Positions 12,099 through 23,961 of a stretch of 64,000 nucleotides of DNA are shown here, piece by piece. The position numbers were made by a program, and so were the translations under genes. Source of the DNA: Batrachochytrium dendrobatidis JAM81 (taxonomy: Eukaryota; Chytridiomycota; Chytridiomycetes; Rhizophydiales); assembly GCF_000203795.2 (NCBI RefSeq), contig NW_006281099.1, positions 484,690 through 548,689 of the forward strand. The letters are read 5' to 3'. Positions within the stretch are counted from its first letter, which is position 1; each line of letters begins with the position of its first letter. The notes under the pieces were generated by a model. That model was not told where the DNA came from, searched no databases, and worked only from the letters and a program-made list of their open reading frames with translations.

Positions 12099-14172
12099 CT
12101 ACCACTTTGTTATCAAACCAGCTGTAGTAGAGGAGGTTAGCGGCTCAACAGAGTGATATCCAGTATGTAACATCTTTCTTGATTTTTCAGTATCCTCCCC
12201 ACCAAGCCACTCAGCATAAAGCCGTTTGATCACTGCATTGGTTTCTGGGAGTTCAATAGATTCATCTGCCGATCTATACATGGACTCTGCACGAGAAATC
12301 CATTGCTTTCCAGATAAAGTACCATCAGTGGTAAGAGATGAAGCAGAAGCAGTGGATTCTATTAGAGGCGGCTGTGCTGTTGACTGTATCTCTAGATCCA
12401 ACTCGATTGTGTTCACACTATCTTTTGATTCAAAAGTTTGAGTTTTCTCGCTCTTTAGTTGAGGTTCAGGTTTAAGTTGACCTCCACCATTGATGCATCC
12501 AGATGGACATGCCATTACTTCTACATAGTTATATTTTCCAGATGCCAGAGCAGTACTTGAACGGACACGCCTTGGGTTCAGCAAAGTGGTGGCAGGTTTC
12601 CCAGGCTTTACTTTTCGTATCAAATTCTGAATATTGCGAAATCCATATGAATATGCAAACCTAAGAGCAGGCTCATCAAACCCGGGAGGAGTAAACAGTA
12701 CATCAGTAGAGTCTGGATTTCGTCCTGCGACAATGGTGATGCCGTTGGTTCCTTCTTGAATGTCCAATGGTGTGAGATCGACTCCAAACAGTGCTTTTGC
12801 CGAAAACCTCATTACATATGCTAGGTATCCACCAGATGATGATCCTTCAGATCTTCCATGCGCTCCAAATCTGCATTGCATAATTTAAGCTTTCAAGCAC
12901 CATTACAAATAGTAAAGCCAACGAGTATAATAGTGCCATTATAAATACATACATCAAGTCTTCTTCGGTTTCTTGCATAGTAGAAATGTCCAAACCTTCC
13001 TCCTGAATCATGCGTTCCACTTCACCAGTGCTAATCACACAATCTACATCTCTTGTTTTATAAATGTCGTTGTAGAAATCTTGTCTCGATGCCTCCAATT
13101 TCTTATCATAGCAAGGCATCACTGTGATATGGTATATGCGATCTGGATTTACATTCAACTGATTAGCGTAGTAATCCTTGACCAAGCTACCCATTATTTG
13201 TTGTGGAGACTTTGTAGTATCTATTAATGGAAGAATAGCCGAGTGTGTTTTTTCAGCATAGCAGATCCAGCCTGGTTGTATCAAAATATTTTGATGAATC
13301 GAGTAAGCTAAACCTACTAACGATCAAACCAGCATATCGATTGCAGTAACAAACTTGAGCAAATACCTGGACATGCACTGGTAATCATGGGCATATGCTG
13401 CAGCAGGGAAGTGTCTGAACGTGCTTTGTACCTGCGAACAAATTCATGTGCACTTTCTAACAAAGCAAAATCTCTCGAGAAGGCAGTATCCAACACATGG
13501 TCCATCTTAAAATGATCTTTGAAAAACCAAGTTAATCGCCGCCGAATCTGCAATGTTATAATTATTAACAAAGATTGACTTTAGTAATTGATATGTCAAT
13601 ATTGTGTAATCAAAGATATATACCTGCCGAGTGGTGAGGTTGTATTTAGCTGCTAATGATGCCCTAGATTGTGGACAAATGGAAATGCATATTTGAGCTC
13701 GCTGATCCTTGGCTAAAGCAGAGTTTGCTTCAATCGTATTATAAATCTCCTTGTGGCTTTGTTGAGTAATCAAAATAGCTTCAGCAGATGTGACACATCC
13801 ACTAAAAGCAAGTGTGAGTGTCGTAGCTGTATTTTAATCTCGAATGAGTTTTATATAGCGGATGAATACCTGCACGAGAGGCAGTCGGTCAATGAGATTG
13901 CAGCCGCTTCAAGTTTTGTCTGAGTTCCTTCTTTGGTTACTTCGTAATAATTACCGAGAGAGTCTGATTGAACCTAGTACATATCATAATGTCGATTGTC
14001 AGTTTAATTCATTCCAACTGATGCGATGATTGAATTCAATTCGACCAATACATACAGTTGATATGGATTTTGAATCAGCTACTGTTTTGATGAGAGTAGG
14101 CTTAATGCAAGCCTGCGATGGAGTAATAAAATCATTGAGGTCAGTGAGCACAATGGCGGATGAAAACGACAT
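12099..14172 (-). CDS. NAR1: Cytosolic Fe-S cluster assembly factor NAR1 (hydrogenase-like)
   Basis: Minus-strand exons 14172-14056, 13973-13870, 13801-13624, 13547-13367, 13271-12953 and 12870-12099 give 556 residues. The N-terminus ([21 protein letters not shown]) is the canonical NAR1 start. The first Fe-S cluster ligands are the Cys in that segment plus CLSCSGC, which is split by intron 2. The hydrogenase-like H-cluster-type cysteines are seen in [22 protein letters not shown] and [16 protein letters not shown]1 is the CIA-pathway factor that passes [4Fe-4S] clusters from the NBP35/CFD1 scaffold to the CIA targeting complex in the cytosol. The gene faces PBN1 with about 110 bp between start codons. 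An acidic/Ser-rich insertion lies after the last cysteine motif, before a C-terminus that keeps a short [13 protein letters not shown] segment. Confidence 0.94.
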
Positions 14173-14281
14173 TTTTGATATCAAAATCAGCAATTCAATG
14201 CGAGAATCAGTTTTAGTTATTTCCATCTCACGGGACATCACGTTATGGATAAACTCGATTTAATATTCAGTTGGACTGTCG
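14173..14281. promoter_or_regulatory. Compact divergent promoter region NAR1/PBN1
   Basis: Only 109 bp separate the NAR1 start codon (minus) from the first PBN1 ATG (plus), or 139 bp if PBN1 starts at its second ATG (14312). Both 5' untranslated regions and core promoters must fit in or overlap this stretch. No clear TATA box is visible on either strand. Confidence 0.45.
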
Positions 14282-16123
14282 ATGCGTATCTGCATTAGGC
14301 TTCAAGCCATTATGTCGCATTCATGTTTACCGTTTATTCGACAAATGTTGTTTTGTATGTACTTGTTCACTAGTGTGGTCATCACAGAGTCTCTAGCCTC
14401 GTCAATCCTGGATGGAATATCCATCACCAACTCCATTGTAGCTTATGGTGAAATAAACCAAAGTGCTGACTTGCATCTGACTGTCGAAAATACTAAAACT
14501 ATTATCTTGCATTCAGAATTTACCATGGATTCATGGTGCTCCACAATTGTATGTAAAGCTTGCATTCCACTACTGTCTAGATCTACCAATAGTTTTGCTG
14601 TTGTTCACATTTATCATTCAATGCATATTAGCCTAGCTGTAGTGGGCTATGTTTAAACCTAAATCAAGAAAACATTACCAGAATCGATTTGTCAATTGAC
14701 CGACAGACTGTTTTGCCTTACATGGAATTCTTAGTGGTTGGATCGCATTCCTTGCATGATCAATCTATACTTTTAACATTGCGTGACACATTAATGCATG
14801 TTCTTGGATCTGGATCGGAAAACTGCCCTCCGAGTCATCATAGGACTGATGAAACCATGGCACAGTACAATATTTCTCAAAACTCGCATATCATTCTCCA
14901 TAAATTCACTCAACCATCAGTAGATTTTTCACCTCTAAATGCGTTGGATGAATATTGGTCAAGTCGGTTATCAAATTTAGGCTGTTCAGTACCACTTTTA
15001 CCCATCAGCCAAGTAAACATTCAAATAACTCCTAATGTGTTGGATCAAACTGCCCGCATTCGTATTGAATCTATGACGTCTTCAACTACAAATAAGCTAC
15101 AATGTTCTAGGATTCAAGCTACGACAGACTACCAACATACTAAGCTTACAGTAAAAACTATTTTGAAAAAAACTATTGTAGATCTTCCTTTGATTCATGC
15201 CAAAACTGGCCAGGTTGATTCTATCAAGACTATAGACAATGTACTGGATTATTCTTTTCAAAATGCAACAACTCCAGTGCATATCACTACAACTATAGAG
15301 CCTGTAGTTGGCTACCATTCAAAACTCCTTATTTTTGTTTCCAATCCAAATGTATTGGTTTGTACAGCATCGAATAACTATGAAGATGCGTACATGGATT
15401 TGGCCGTTGCATTCCACCTTTCCAAAAACGCCTTCATAGATCGGTTTGAAGTTGGACGCATTGACTTTGGACAAAAAGTTCAAATAAGCGTGTTTGGTAA
15501 TGCTGATTTAGAAGTTCCCGCAAATGACCCTGCTGCTCAGGAAAATATTGCATTACTACGAATTCGAAAAATGTAGGTGTTATGATAAACTTGAAGTCTG
15601 ACTAGATTGCCCTTTTCAACAATTCTACTACATGATGTATTTAGGTGTAATGAAAAAGAAGAAACTCGTATTGAGATTCCATTTCATTTGAGATATCAAC
15701 CGCCAACATCAACGAATGCTACATATGCGCAAATTGCAGTGAATCTACCTGTAGCCATGCTTTTGAGCAATGCATCTGGTATGCGTGTTTTATGCGTCGT
15801 GTTTTTGAAAATGTAAATCGAAATCTAACGACTTGTGGTTAGAAGTTTTAGATAAAAATTCATATGATTACTCTAAGCAAGCCCATCGACATCAAGCACT
15901 TGTACAACTGTTACTTTTAGATACAGGACTACAAATACAAAGATTCCTTGATATTGATTCACTTGAACAAGTCGTGTTTTTTCAAATTCCACTTGGACGA
16001 AACGACGACTACATTATGGTGTACTTTGGAAATATATTTGTGGTTCTAGCAGGCACAATCTCGACTGTGTGGACATTGGTCAAATACTGCAAACCTGCTG
16101 TTCAAAAGCTAAAAACTGAATAG
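14282..16123 (+). CDS. PBN1: PBN1/PIG-X, ER subunit of GPI mannosyltransferase I
   Basis: Exons 14282-14548, 14632-15572, 15645-15778 and 15843-16123 give 540 residues, or 530 if translation starts at the ATG at 14312, which places a clean signal peptide at the N-terminus (LPFIRQMLFCMYLFTSVV). The C-terminus has one membrane span (NIFVVLAGTISTVWTLVKY) with a short basic cytosolic tail. The third exon carries the PIG-X/PBN1 signature region: ETRIEIPFHLRYQPP followed by an AQIAVNLPVAMLL strand. The family stabilises the catalytic PIG-M/GPI14 mannosyltransferase that adds the first mannose to GPI anchors in the ER lumen. An ER type I topology fits what is seen. The first intron (GTATGT...TTAG) was chosen because it restores an open frame; the longer unspliced reading ends in a stop at about 14656. 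Confidence 0.85.
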
Positions 16124-16260
16124 CTAGTATGTTGCTTTTTTATCAAACCGTGCTTCAAAAGTGGTGTATTTGAATCAAGATGCTTATGGCATGTCGATGG
16201 TATTTATCAAACTGGATTCTAATATGAGTATGTCACTATATACATTTGCATACTCGGTTT

Positions 16261-16400
16261 AGAGCTGTATTAATGCAAAATGGGGCACCTGTATTTATCT
16301 TGAATTGACTATTTTGCTCTGGAATAAACAATGACTAAATAGTTGTTTACTTTGCACTGCTTCAATCGTTTTGCTCTGGAGTTTCTCGGCACGAAATCAT
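16261..16400 (+). mobile_element. Solo B-end of the TIR element family
   Basis: AGCTGTATTAATGCAAAATGGGGCACC is followed by GTATTTATCTTGAATTGAC and TTTTGCTCTGGAATAAACAAT, which are the B-end terminal and subterminal blocks of the family. No matching opposite end is seen. It sits in the 326-bp space between the convergent PBN1 and TBC1D19-like genes. Confidence 0.6.
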
Positions 16401-16449
16401 TGTTCATTTGTAGATCAATTTTATATCTCCTTGCTTTTTTATGGTAGTT

Positions 16450-19036
16450 TTAAGATGCAAAACTTTTTCGAAGAAACAACAGTTGTTGTATTATTGGCAC
16501 ACATTTAATTGTACTGATTTCAGAAAAACATGCCTAAAATATTAAGCATCATTAGCTTATCGAATAGCACTAAATAGCATACAGCTATTAAACTCGGCTG
16601 TAATCTATTCAGCCATATTTAAACAATAAAACTTACATAGACTTGATCTGCTGTCTGTGCCTCCATAATTTGTTTACGACGATGATAAACTAGAGCAACT
16701 GCAGTCAACGGAATCAATTCCAAAGAATCAAATGCAATTACTCTGTCCCAAAGTAACAACACCTGTTCACAGTCCAAAATACCCACAAATCCGTATAGTA
16801 TCCATTTAAACACGAGATTCAATGGAGATAGTTGCAGAGACGATGAGAGATGATAAAATACTACTGCGTCTGCTTGTTTCATCAAGACTTCAAAAGTAAG
16901 GCACAGATGTAGCAATGTTTCAGGCTTGGAAGAAATACAATGCAAACGAGAAAAATATCTATAGTTTAAACAAAACATTCAAATCAGGACATGTTGGTAA
17001 AAGCGACTGTTACTAATAGAACTCATTTGATTATAGATCAACATAGCGTATTGTGCACGCTATGCGGCTATATGAGATTCAATCATGCTTACCTAGCATA
17101 AAGTTCACGAAAGGTCAGATATGCATGTCCGGGATCTGCATAGACAAAACAGATTGGCATAGCATACAATGATATTCCAGAGATTGGATAGATCCCATTT
17201 TGTGGATAGTCTACATTTTGAAATTTTCGTTTGGCTAAAACAAAGCAGCAATACAATCAATTAGCAGCCCAATTTTGTATCAAAAAAGTATATTCAAAAA
17301 CGTGTTTAGCTGTACCTGCTATGCATGACTCATGGATGCAATCAAAAATCTTTGGCATGGAGTGTGCACTTTGTTCTAATTTATAGTCATTTTGTAAACT
17401 ATCAACTGATTTAAACACTCTATTTTGAGAAGCAGCTGTGTTTGTCGCAATGGCTGTTGAAAGCCATTCATCTCGTGTCCAAAGCAAAAGAATTTGGCAC
17501 ACCATGTCTTCAAATACAAAGTACGAATTGTCATTTGCAGAGTGTTTAGAGTCAAGTTGGATTAGTTTGTCTACTAATAAGTCATAATGCAATAGCTTAT
17601 TTCTCAATCCTTTATATACACGACTAACCTGGTGTCATATTATAAAAAATCGATGTCAAAAGTAAATATGCTGCCAAGAAATTACAGAAATCTATCATGC
17701 AAGCAAAAATGCAAACTCACATGCAACGAGTATGATTCCGAAGCATTGCACTGGATCATCAGATTCCACAACTGTGGTCGTAGGTTTGGCGGTATACCAT
17801 GTTTGGCATACTGTTGTGCTACTAGGCAAGATTGCGAGGCTATGGCAATTTGACCGATTTCAATGTGAGATGACAAAAAACTTTCTTTCCTGCTTGATGC
17901 TGCTTCAGCAATATCATCTACTCCAACGTGTTTGAATTTTGGATGCAACTCATGAAACTTTGACTGCATATCCTCTAAACTACATGTGGGCATATGCACA
18001 TTTAAAGCAGACCAAATTTTTGTTGTGCTTTGACCATTGATCGATTGCATAAAGTGTAGATTATTTCTGTAAATGATTTGATTGACATTAAAAAGCAGTT
18101 TTTAAGCCAAAAGTATAAACATACCTGCTGTTACAAAATGCCAAGCCATCGGATTTGATGGACTTTAGAATTTTGAGCAAGTCTTCATCATCATACAGAC
18201 ATGTTTTTGAGGTATTCTGATTCCACCCTTTTGAGGGAAAGCAATCTGTCTGTGTAAACATATCTGATACATTCATTGAAGATTCACCATCATGCTGTTT
18301 TTCATACGCGGCCTTTTCCAGTGGTGTTCTCTAAAATCAAACAGTAGTTAACCTTTGTGTCCTACTTTTGGATTGTGACTATCAATACTATATGGTTTGT
18401 GTAACAAACAAATCTAAATTACCTCTCTGGTCAAAGGTAGATTGAGTTCAGTGGACATAGAATTTAATCGTCGTTTGATTAAACGATCCAATTCTATTCG
18501 GGCGGTCTGAACCTGATCTTCTAATGTCCGCATATTATTTCTAGAAAACCCAATCATGATAGATTAAGTGTTTGAATAGTTTCCCTCATTTAATCCAATG
18601 ATCAGAAAAGAGTTTTGTAAATAGACGTACGCTGAAGCTGAATTGGGAAGCTGTACACTTGAATCGACACGTCTTGCAGTATGTCTTTGATGCCATATAG
18701 TGGTATAGTTTTCAACACTTGCTCGAAATCCAGCGTACTCATTAAAGGACTTGGTAGCCAGTATCTCCAATTCTTGCGGTGTAACTGCATTCTTGACCAA
18801 ACTATCCTAAATGTTCATACAGTAATAATTTGAGAGTTTAAAACTGGCTTTGTTGAGTGTTTTCATCCCTTTTAGCTGTATTCCACGAATACATCAAGCA
18901 CTACAGGATGAAATACCGTACCATCAAACGCTTCTTTTCTATCCAAAACGAAGAAGTAGCTTGGATACGTGTAGCATATATCTGAGATAAAGTCTCCAAC
19001 TCTATCATTTGCGTATTGATATGAGTATTTGCTCAT
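16450..19036 (-). CDS. TBC1D19: TBC1D19-like TBC (Rab-GAP-fold) domain protein
   Basis: Minus-strand exons 19036-18917, 18806-18631, 18540-18423, 18330-18125, 18066-17721, 17628-17316, 17234-17093, 16958-16637 and 16533-16450 give 608 residues (human TBC1D19 is about 526). Matches to that family run along the whole length. They include RRLNSMSTELNLPLTRE, GIPPNLRPQLWNLMI at the TBC start, HYDLLVDKLIQLDSKHSAND, SYFVFEDM, ISLYAMPICFVYADPG, YFSRLHCISSKPETL, VLLLWDRVIAFDSLE and a last short exon resembling the family's VLADLSTLKVMPLL end. TBC proteins usually act as Rab GTPase-activating proteins, but the arginine-finger IxxDxxR pattern is not evident here, as in TBC1D19 generally, so catalysis is doubtful. 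Two upstream splice-compatible pieces (19121-19083, 19334-19276) would add 33 residues, but they overlap a transposon copy. I therefore start at the ATG at 19036. Confidence 0.85.
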
Positions 19037-19207
19037 AGTGCTATAGATCCAGTTTAAATCCAATGCAAAGATAAAAACTTACCTGATGGAGATTGCTTTA
19101 CCAGACCCATTAATGCAATTGCTGTAAGATAGATATGAATTGTGATAGTAAATGTATATGCTTTAACTTTTTATTGATATTACAATGTATCAAAAGTCCG
19201 CTATTTG

Positions 19208-20106
19208 CAGCTGTATTCACGTAAAATGAAACACTAAACTACACGATAAACAGTCATGTTTGATGAAAATCTTACTGGATATCATTTTGCTCTTGGAATC
19301 GTCGTGTAGAACCAGTTTTTGGTGGGTTTATCATTCAAAACATGCCTTTTTACGTATAAATTCATTTTCATGTCAGCACTTTCTATAATATTGTCATGAA
19401 AATCAATATATCAAATCATTATTGATGGTCTAGCAATCCTGTAGTCATCAGCACTTGGACAACGAGGCGTTGCAAGCGCACTTGTGGACCTTGTCAAGTG
19501 TCTCGGCCAACAGTGTCAATGATATTGAAAATAATACTACAGAAACCAACTCATGAGTGACAGACAGATTGGCAACAAGGGATGTTTCCAGGTTTTATTG
19601 ACAATATCTGGATTGTAATAAGTGAATCTGGTGATCGTACAATATATGACTATGCAAACAAAGGAGAGAGTGCAAGATCTAAACAAAATAGTTCAAAGTT
19701 ATAGTTTGGTTGTGTGTCATACGGTCGGTGTGTCTGGAGATTGATCAAAGGAACTGTCAAGACCATAATATGTCAAGACTTTCTAAACGACGACATGAAA
19801 CATTTCCAAACACGCATATTATTTCAGACAACATTCTATTCCACAAAGCAACTGTCTGATTAGACATGGTTTGTCAACCATTCAACAAATGTCGCGCAGA
19901 TTGGAGTTCCATATTGTCGATTCTTGAATCCTGCATAAAATGACTCGAGTATAATAAATAATGGGTTTGTTGGTCAAACAATTCCAAACACCGACAAACT
20001 GAGAATGCTTATTCAAGCCAATCTGTAGTGTAAAAGCAACAAACAGTCAACCATTGTATACTGCAAACAACAATAAATTCAAGTTCCGTTTTACGTGATG
20101 TAGCTG
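19208..20106 (-). mobile_element. Probable long TIR element copy (about 900 bp) upstream of the TBC1D19-like gene
   Basis: The left end is CAGCTGTATTCACGTAAAAT followed by GAAACACTAAA (A-end). The right end is the inverted CGTTTTACGTGATGTAGCTG followed by TA. Inside the right end, the inverted B-end block is visible (CAATGGTTGACTGTTTGTTG and CTACAGATTGGCTTGAATAAG on the minus strand), matching the copy at 57265. The middle (about 19400-19950) has no recognisable frame and only a weak shared motif, GATCGTACAATATATGAC. The two ends could instead be two fragments. The rest of the space to 20432 (repetitive AT-rich DNA) shows nothing else. Confidence 0.5.
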
Positions 20107-20432
20107 TAAAATTTATACACATGACTTGAAATTTAGCACTGTGTGAATTGTTATCATTGTGAGCTCACAGCATAAAATGGCTTGATGATAATATTCAAGG
20201 CTCTTCCGAATTGTTAAATAGGCATAATTTTGGCACCCTTGGATTATAAAATGGTGTGCTGATATAATAATAAGCTCGGGTTTCATTTGACAGGTTGAGG
20301 GTTCAAAGTGTCAAGCCCGCAAGATCGCAGCATATAAGCCCATCACATTTTAGTAAGAAGCAACATATTACCCTGATAATTAATCTATAATCCTCTTAAA
20401 TTATAATTCTATCTATTCAATTCGACAAGATC

Positions 20433-20900
20433 ATGCCGGTCTGCAACTCACTCTCCACCGTATCTAATACAAACTCGGAAGCAACTTTACACCACATGGC
20501 ACTAGTAAAACACAACTTGAAAGAATTGCCTCCACTTCCAAAACATGAATTACCAGCAATCTTAGAAGCCGTCTTGCTGCCAGAACCTATTAGTGATTCG
20601 ATTCCCAATAGAATCCATGAAAACGCATATACCAACCAATTTCCATCTCCGCGACATACAATCAACAGTTCAGCCATGCTACCAGATCCAACCCAGTTTA
20701 AAACAGAGTCTATTCCATATAAAGCCAATGATCAATACCAGGAGCTAGAACAGCAAAAATCAGTTGCTTTTGAGCCTTTATTTCCAGCTGATGGGTTTGA
20801 ATGCGCCGTGACGGAATTACTGACATCCGCTCCATATGATCGTGATAAGATTCTTTCGCATCACTTTGGTATGGTGTTGGCGCTAATGCGGTCAAAGTGA
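20433..20900 (+). CDS. Small uncharacterised protein (155 residues)
   Basis: An uninterrupted frame with an ATG in a reasonable context (AAGATCATGCC). The product is Pro/Ser/Glu-rich with no membrane segment, and I recognise no family. It opens with a short polar region, then LKELPPLPKHELPAILEAVLLPEP, a low-complexity proline-rich middle and a more structured-looking C-terminus (FECAVTELLTSAPYDRDKIL... FGMVLALMR). It lies between two transposon-family copies (ending 20106, beginning 21067), so it could be a host gene flanked by insertions or a passenger. Composition resembles real protein more than the shorter random frames nearby. Confidence 0.5.
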   Translation: MPVCNSLSTVSNTNSEATLHHMALVKHNLKELPPLPKHELPAILEAVLLPEPISDSIPNRIHENAYTNQFPSPRHTINSSAMLPDPTQFKTESIPYKANDQYQELEQQKSVAFEPLFPADGFECAVTELLTSAPYDRDKILSHHFGMVLALMRSK

Positions 20901-21066
20901 ATACTGATTCTTGGAATGAATTGATTTATACCACGTCAATAGACTTATGTAATAGTGGGGGGAAATGAACCAATCAAGAAATACACAAAATAGCAAAATG
21001 TATAGCATTTTTAAAGTCATGCATAAAGTAGATTAGTATGTCGTATTGAAATGATAGTTTATTTTA

Positions 21067-21478
21067 CAGCCGTTTGTTGTTTTCCTACTACACATTGGGT
21101 TGAATAGAATTATCAGTTCTTCCAACACAATACCCACCATATGATGTTTACGATCAAACTATCACATTTTCTTATTTGGTATAGCCATACATTGCACAAC
21201 CACCAAACTCACTCATTGAGATTCATGTATTGGGTTCAACTGTTTTCAATAAAACTCTACAAACTCGTTGTATTCTACAGTCGTATTCGCGTTCTAATTC
21301 AAAAAAACAATGAATGCAATTGTTGCTTCCGTGTCGGTCACCGAAAACTCCTCAATGAACCAAAAGTTTAAAGGAAACAATATTGTTTAGTGAATTTGGT
21401 AGTGTCGATCATTTCATAGAACTGGCTGTTCATTCTGCAATAACATCACTAATGACATATTCTACGTGAATACAGCCA
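21067..21478 (+). mobile_element. TIR element copy (about 412 bp) just upstream of the WASP gene
   Basis: The left end is CAGCCGTTTGTTG preceded by TA; the right end is TTCTACGTGAATACAGCCA. Internally it shares TTCCTACTACACATTGGGTTG with the B-end interior of the 57265 copy. It also carries the block TATTGGGTTCAACTGTT, shared with the fragment at 51770, and TTCTATGAAATGATCGACAC (inverted), shared with A-ends. A 76-residue frame at 21141-21371 is element-derived and not a host gene. The element stops 49 bp before the WASP start codon. Confidence 0.7.
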
Positions 21479-21527
21479 TAAATGTGATAATGAATACAGT
21501 TTGAATCTTGACCAATTCCAATACAAA

Positions 21528-23807
21528 ATGGCGGGTATGCTAACTTTAACAGAGCGACGAAACATTGAACGAGCTGCTGGAGATGAGGTATGCATATTTA
21601 GCCATGAGTTGTCTAGTTTTAATGGTGCATCCGCTTGGAACTTTGTTCATATGCGCCATGTATGGATTTGGCCATAACAACTAGAATGCATATTGAATGA
21701 ATGTCGGTGTAAACCTTTACTATATCAGGTTGTCAGTGCTACTGTTGCACGACTGTACAAGGCTGAAGGCAATGCGAGAGACTATTCATACAGCGGCCTT
21801 GTTGGAGCAATTATTCTATTACGTCTAACTAATGGATCGTGGTTCTTTAAGCTGGTCGATGTCACTGTATGTATTTTGAATTCATATCATCTACAATTGT
21901 ATTGTATATGGTTTTTGTAATGTAACTTGACATAAATCTGATTATGGCTTGATATAGAGTGGTCGGATTCTTTGGGAACAGGACATTAACAGAGATATTA
22001 AGTACCAACCAGAACGACCTTTTTTTCATTCATTTCTTGGAGCAGTGAGTGAATCTGCTTTATGCATTATCTGGGATAATACAAATTAAAATGACTGGAC
22101 ATATATTCAACACTGACCATCTATCGGACTCATGGTATAGAATTGCATGATTGGGTTTTCGTTTGCAGATGAGTCCGAGGCTGCCAATTTTTATGATAAG
22201 CTATCTCGTAAAGATTCGTATGTTTCTCAGATCCAAGCCCAAAACTACAATACAGCCGCACAACCTGTATTGCCTACAGTTGCTTCAATTCCTTCCACTC
22301 CCCAGCCTGGCCTGGTAAAAAGTAACAGCAGCGATTCAATCAACTCTAAAAAGGCAAAAGCAAAATCATCTGGTGGTATTTTATCTGGCCGACCCAAATC
22401 CAAAAAAGACAGCAAGGACTCTAAAAAGGGAAAGATTGACAAGAGCATGATTTCTGCTCCTACCAACTTTGAGTATGCATTAGGTCTTGATATGAATTGG
22501 AATGCGCAAAGCTCTGATTACTGTTTTAATCTGATTTATCTATAACTGATATTTGTGTGCATGTAAAAAGGCATGTCAGTCACGTTGGATACAATCCCAA
22601 AACCGGCTTCAGTGTAAGTAATTGTGTTGCTTTAGTATTGACTGATGGCTATTGTACGTGTGGTTTGAAACTAAATCTAGTTGTATTCTTGTCATGTAAC
22701 TAGGCTCAAAACATTCCTATGGAATGGAAAATTATTTTTCAAAAAGCTGGCATTACCGAGGAACAGTTACAAGATAAAAAGACTGCAAAGGCAGTTGCCA
22801 AGTTTATGAAGCAACACGCTGGTGAGGTTGGTAAGCCGGCAGCAGCTCCTCCAGCCATTCCTGGAACTACTCCAAATGCTATATTGCCTGCTTCATCTGG
22901 TATGTCATTTTTAGTAATGAAGCATGAATATTTTACATTTAACCAACTTTACTGCCTTGGCTAGTTTCTCGTGCACCACCACCGCCGCCTCCATCTCGCG
23001 GTACTCTTCGGGCACCACCACCCCCTCCACCAGGACGAGGTAGATATTGGTGCTACTTTTCAAAAAGCATAAATGTTTTGAATTTTATACCACTGAATAG
23101 TAATAAACCGTGGACCAAACGTGTTTTTATGATCCACTATAATTAGCTGTCGTGGCACAACAACAAGCTCCACCACCTCCTCCCCCATTGCAGGTATACG
23201 AAAAAAAGCAGACTGCTGCACCCCTTTCTCTACCGACTCGAGCACCACCTTCTCTACCGTCGAGAAGCCCACCTGCCATTCCACCTCGAGATGATATTGT
23301 ATCGCCACATGTGCCAACAAGTTATTCACCTGGGGGTCAGTCAGGACCTCCGCCACCTCCACCTCCACCACCAGTTGGATTTGTGGGTAATGCACCTTTG
23401 CCCATTGCCAGCTCTAATGCTCGTCCAGTTCCAACTCCAGCTGCGCGCCACGTACCATCACAATCTGCTGGGGCATCTGCCAATACTGGTCTTTTTGATT
23501 CTATTCGTCAAGGTATCCAGCTAAAACACGCACCTCAAGAAGCGCCAGCTGCAAGTACTCCTGCAGCTGCACCTGATACAAGTGACGATTTGGCTGGAGC
23601 ACTTCGGTTTGCTCTTGAAAAACGAATTCAAGCGGTTGCTGGATCTGGTAGGTTGCTGTTTCATTACACCATTTTGAAATGGATTTTCTTTTTGAACTAA
23701 ACTGTTGATTATTTGATTAATGATGTGACACACGCTGAATGATACGCATACTTTCTAATCCTGCAGATTCGGACGATGACAGTGACGACAATGATAATGA
23801 GTGGTGA
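21528..23807 (+). CDS. LAS17: WASP/Las17 actin nucleation-promoting factor
   Basis: Nine exons (21528-21587, 21729-21866, 21958-22044, 22141-22472, 22571-22613, 22704-22899, 22965-23039, 23147-23647, 23767-23807) give 490 residues. Order of parts: WH1/EVH1 domain (about 10-125; VVSATVARLYKAEG, SWFFKLVDVT, GFSFADESEAANFYDKL); a basic linker; a CRIB-like GTPase-binding motif (HVSHVGYNPKTGFSAQNIP, about 206-224) followed by EWKIIFQKAGITEEQL; polyproline blocks; a WH2-type actin-binding helix (GLFDSIRQGIQLK); and a central-acidic C-terminus ending DSDDDSDDNDNEW. The terminal Trp in an acidic tail is the Arp2/3-binding hallmark. Unlike yeast Las17, the CRIB motif is retained, as in animal WASP and chytrid homologues. 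The exon-5 acceptor is an AAG-type site, accepted because it restores the CRIB motif. Confidence 0.93.
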
Positions 23808-23961
23808 TGATTATATACAGCAATCCTATGCGTTGGTTTTGAAAATGGTTTGTTGATAAGATGTTATAAAGAATACAGCAGATTGTTGAAAATAAAACTG
23901 ATTTATTTTCAAATTTGTTTGACATGCTTGCCTCACTCGAGTGCAGATTTTGATTTGCTCA

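Noticed and set aside
17041..17065. Short inverted repeat CATAGCGT...ACGCTATG in an intron of the TBC1D19-like gene
   Set aside because: Only 8 bp per arm in AT-rich intron DNA; within chance expectation.
19083..19334. Two extra 5' exons for the TBC1D19-like gene
   Set aside because: Phases fit, but both pieces are short and bracket or overlap a terminal repeat of the element family, and there is no similarity to the family's N-terminus. I used the downstream ATG instead.
21141..21371. 76-residue plus-strand frame
   Set aside because: It lies wholly within the element at 21067-21478 and shares its sequence with other copies.
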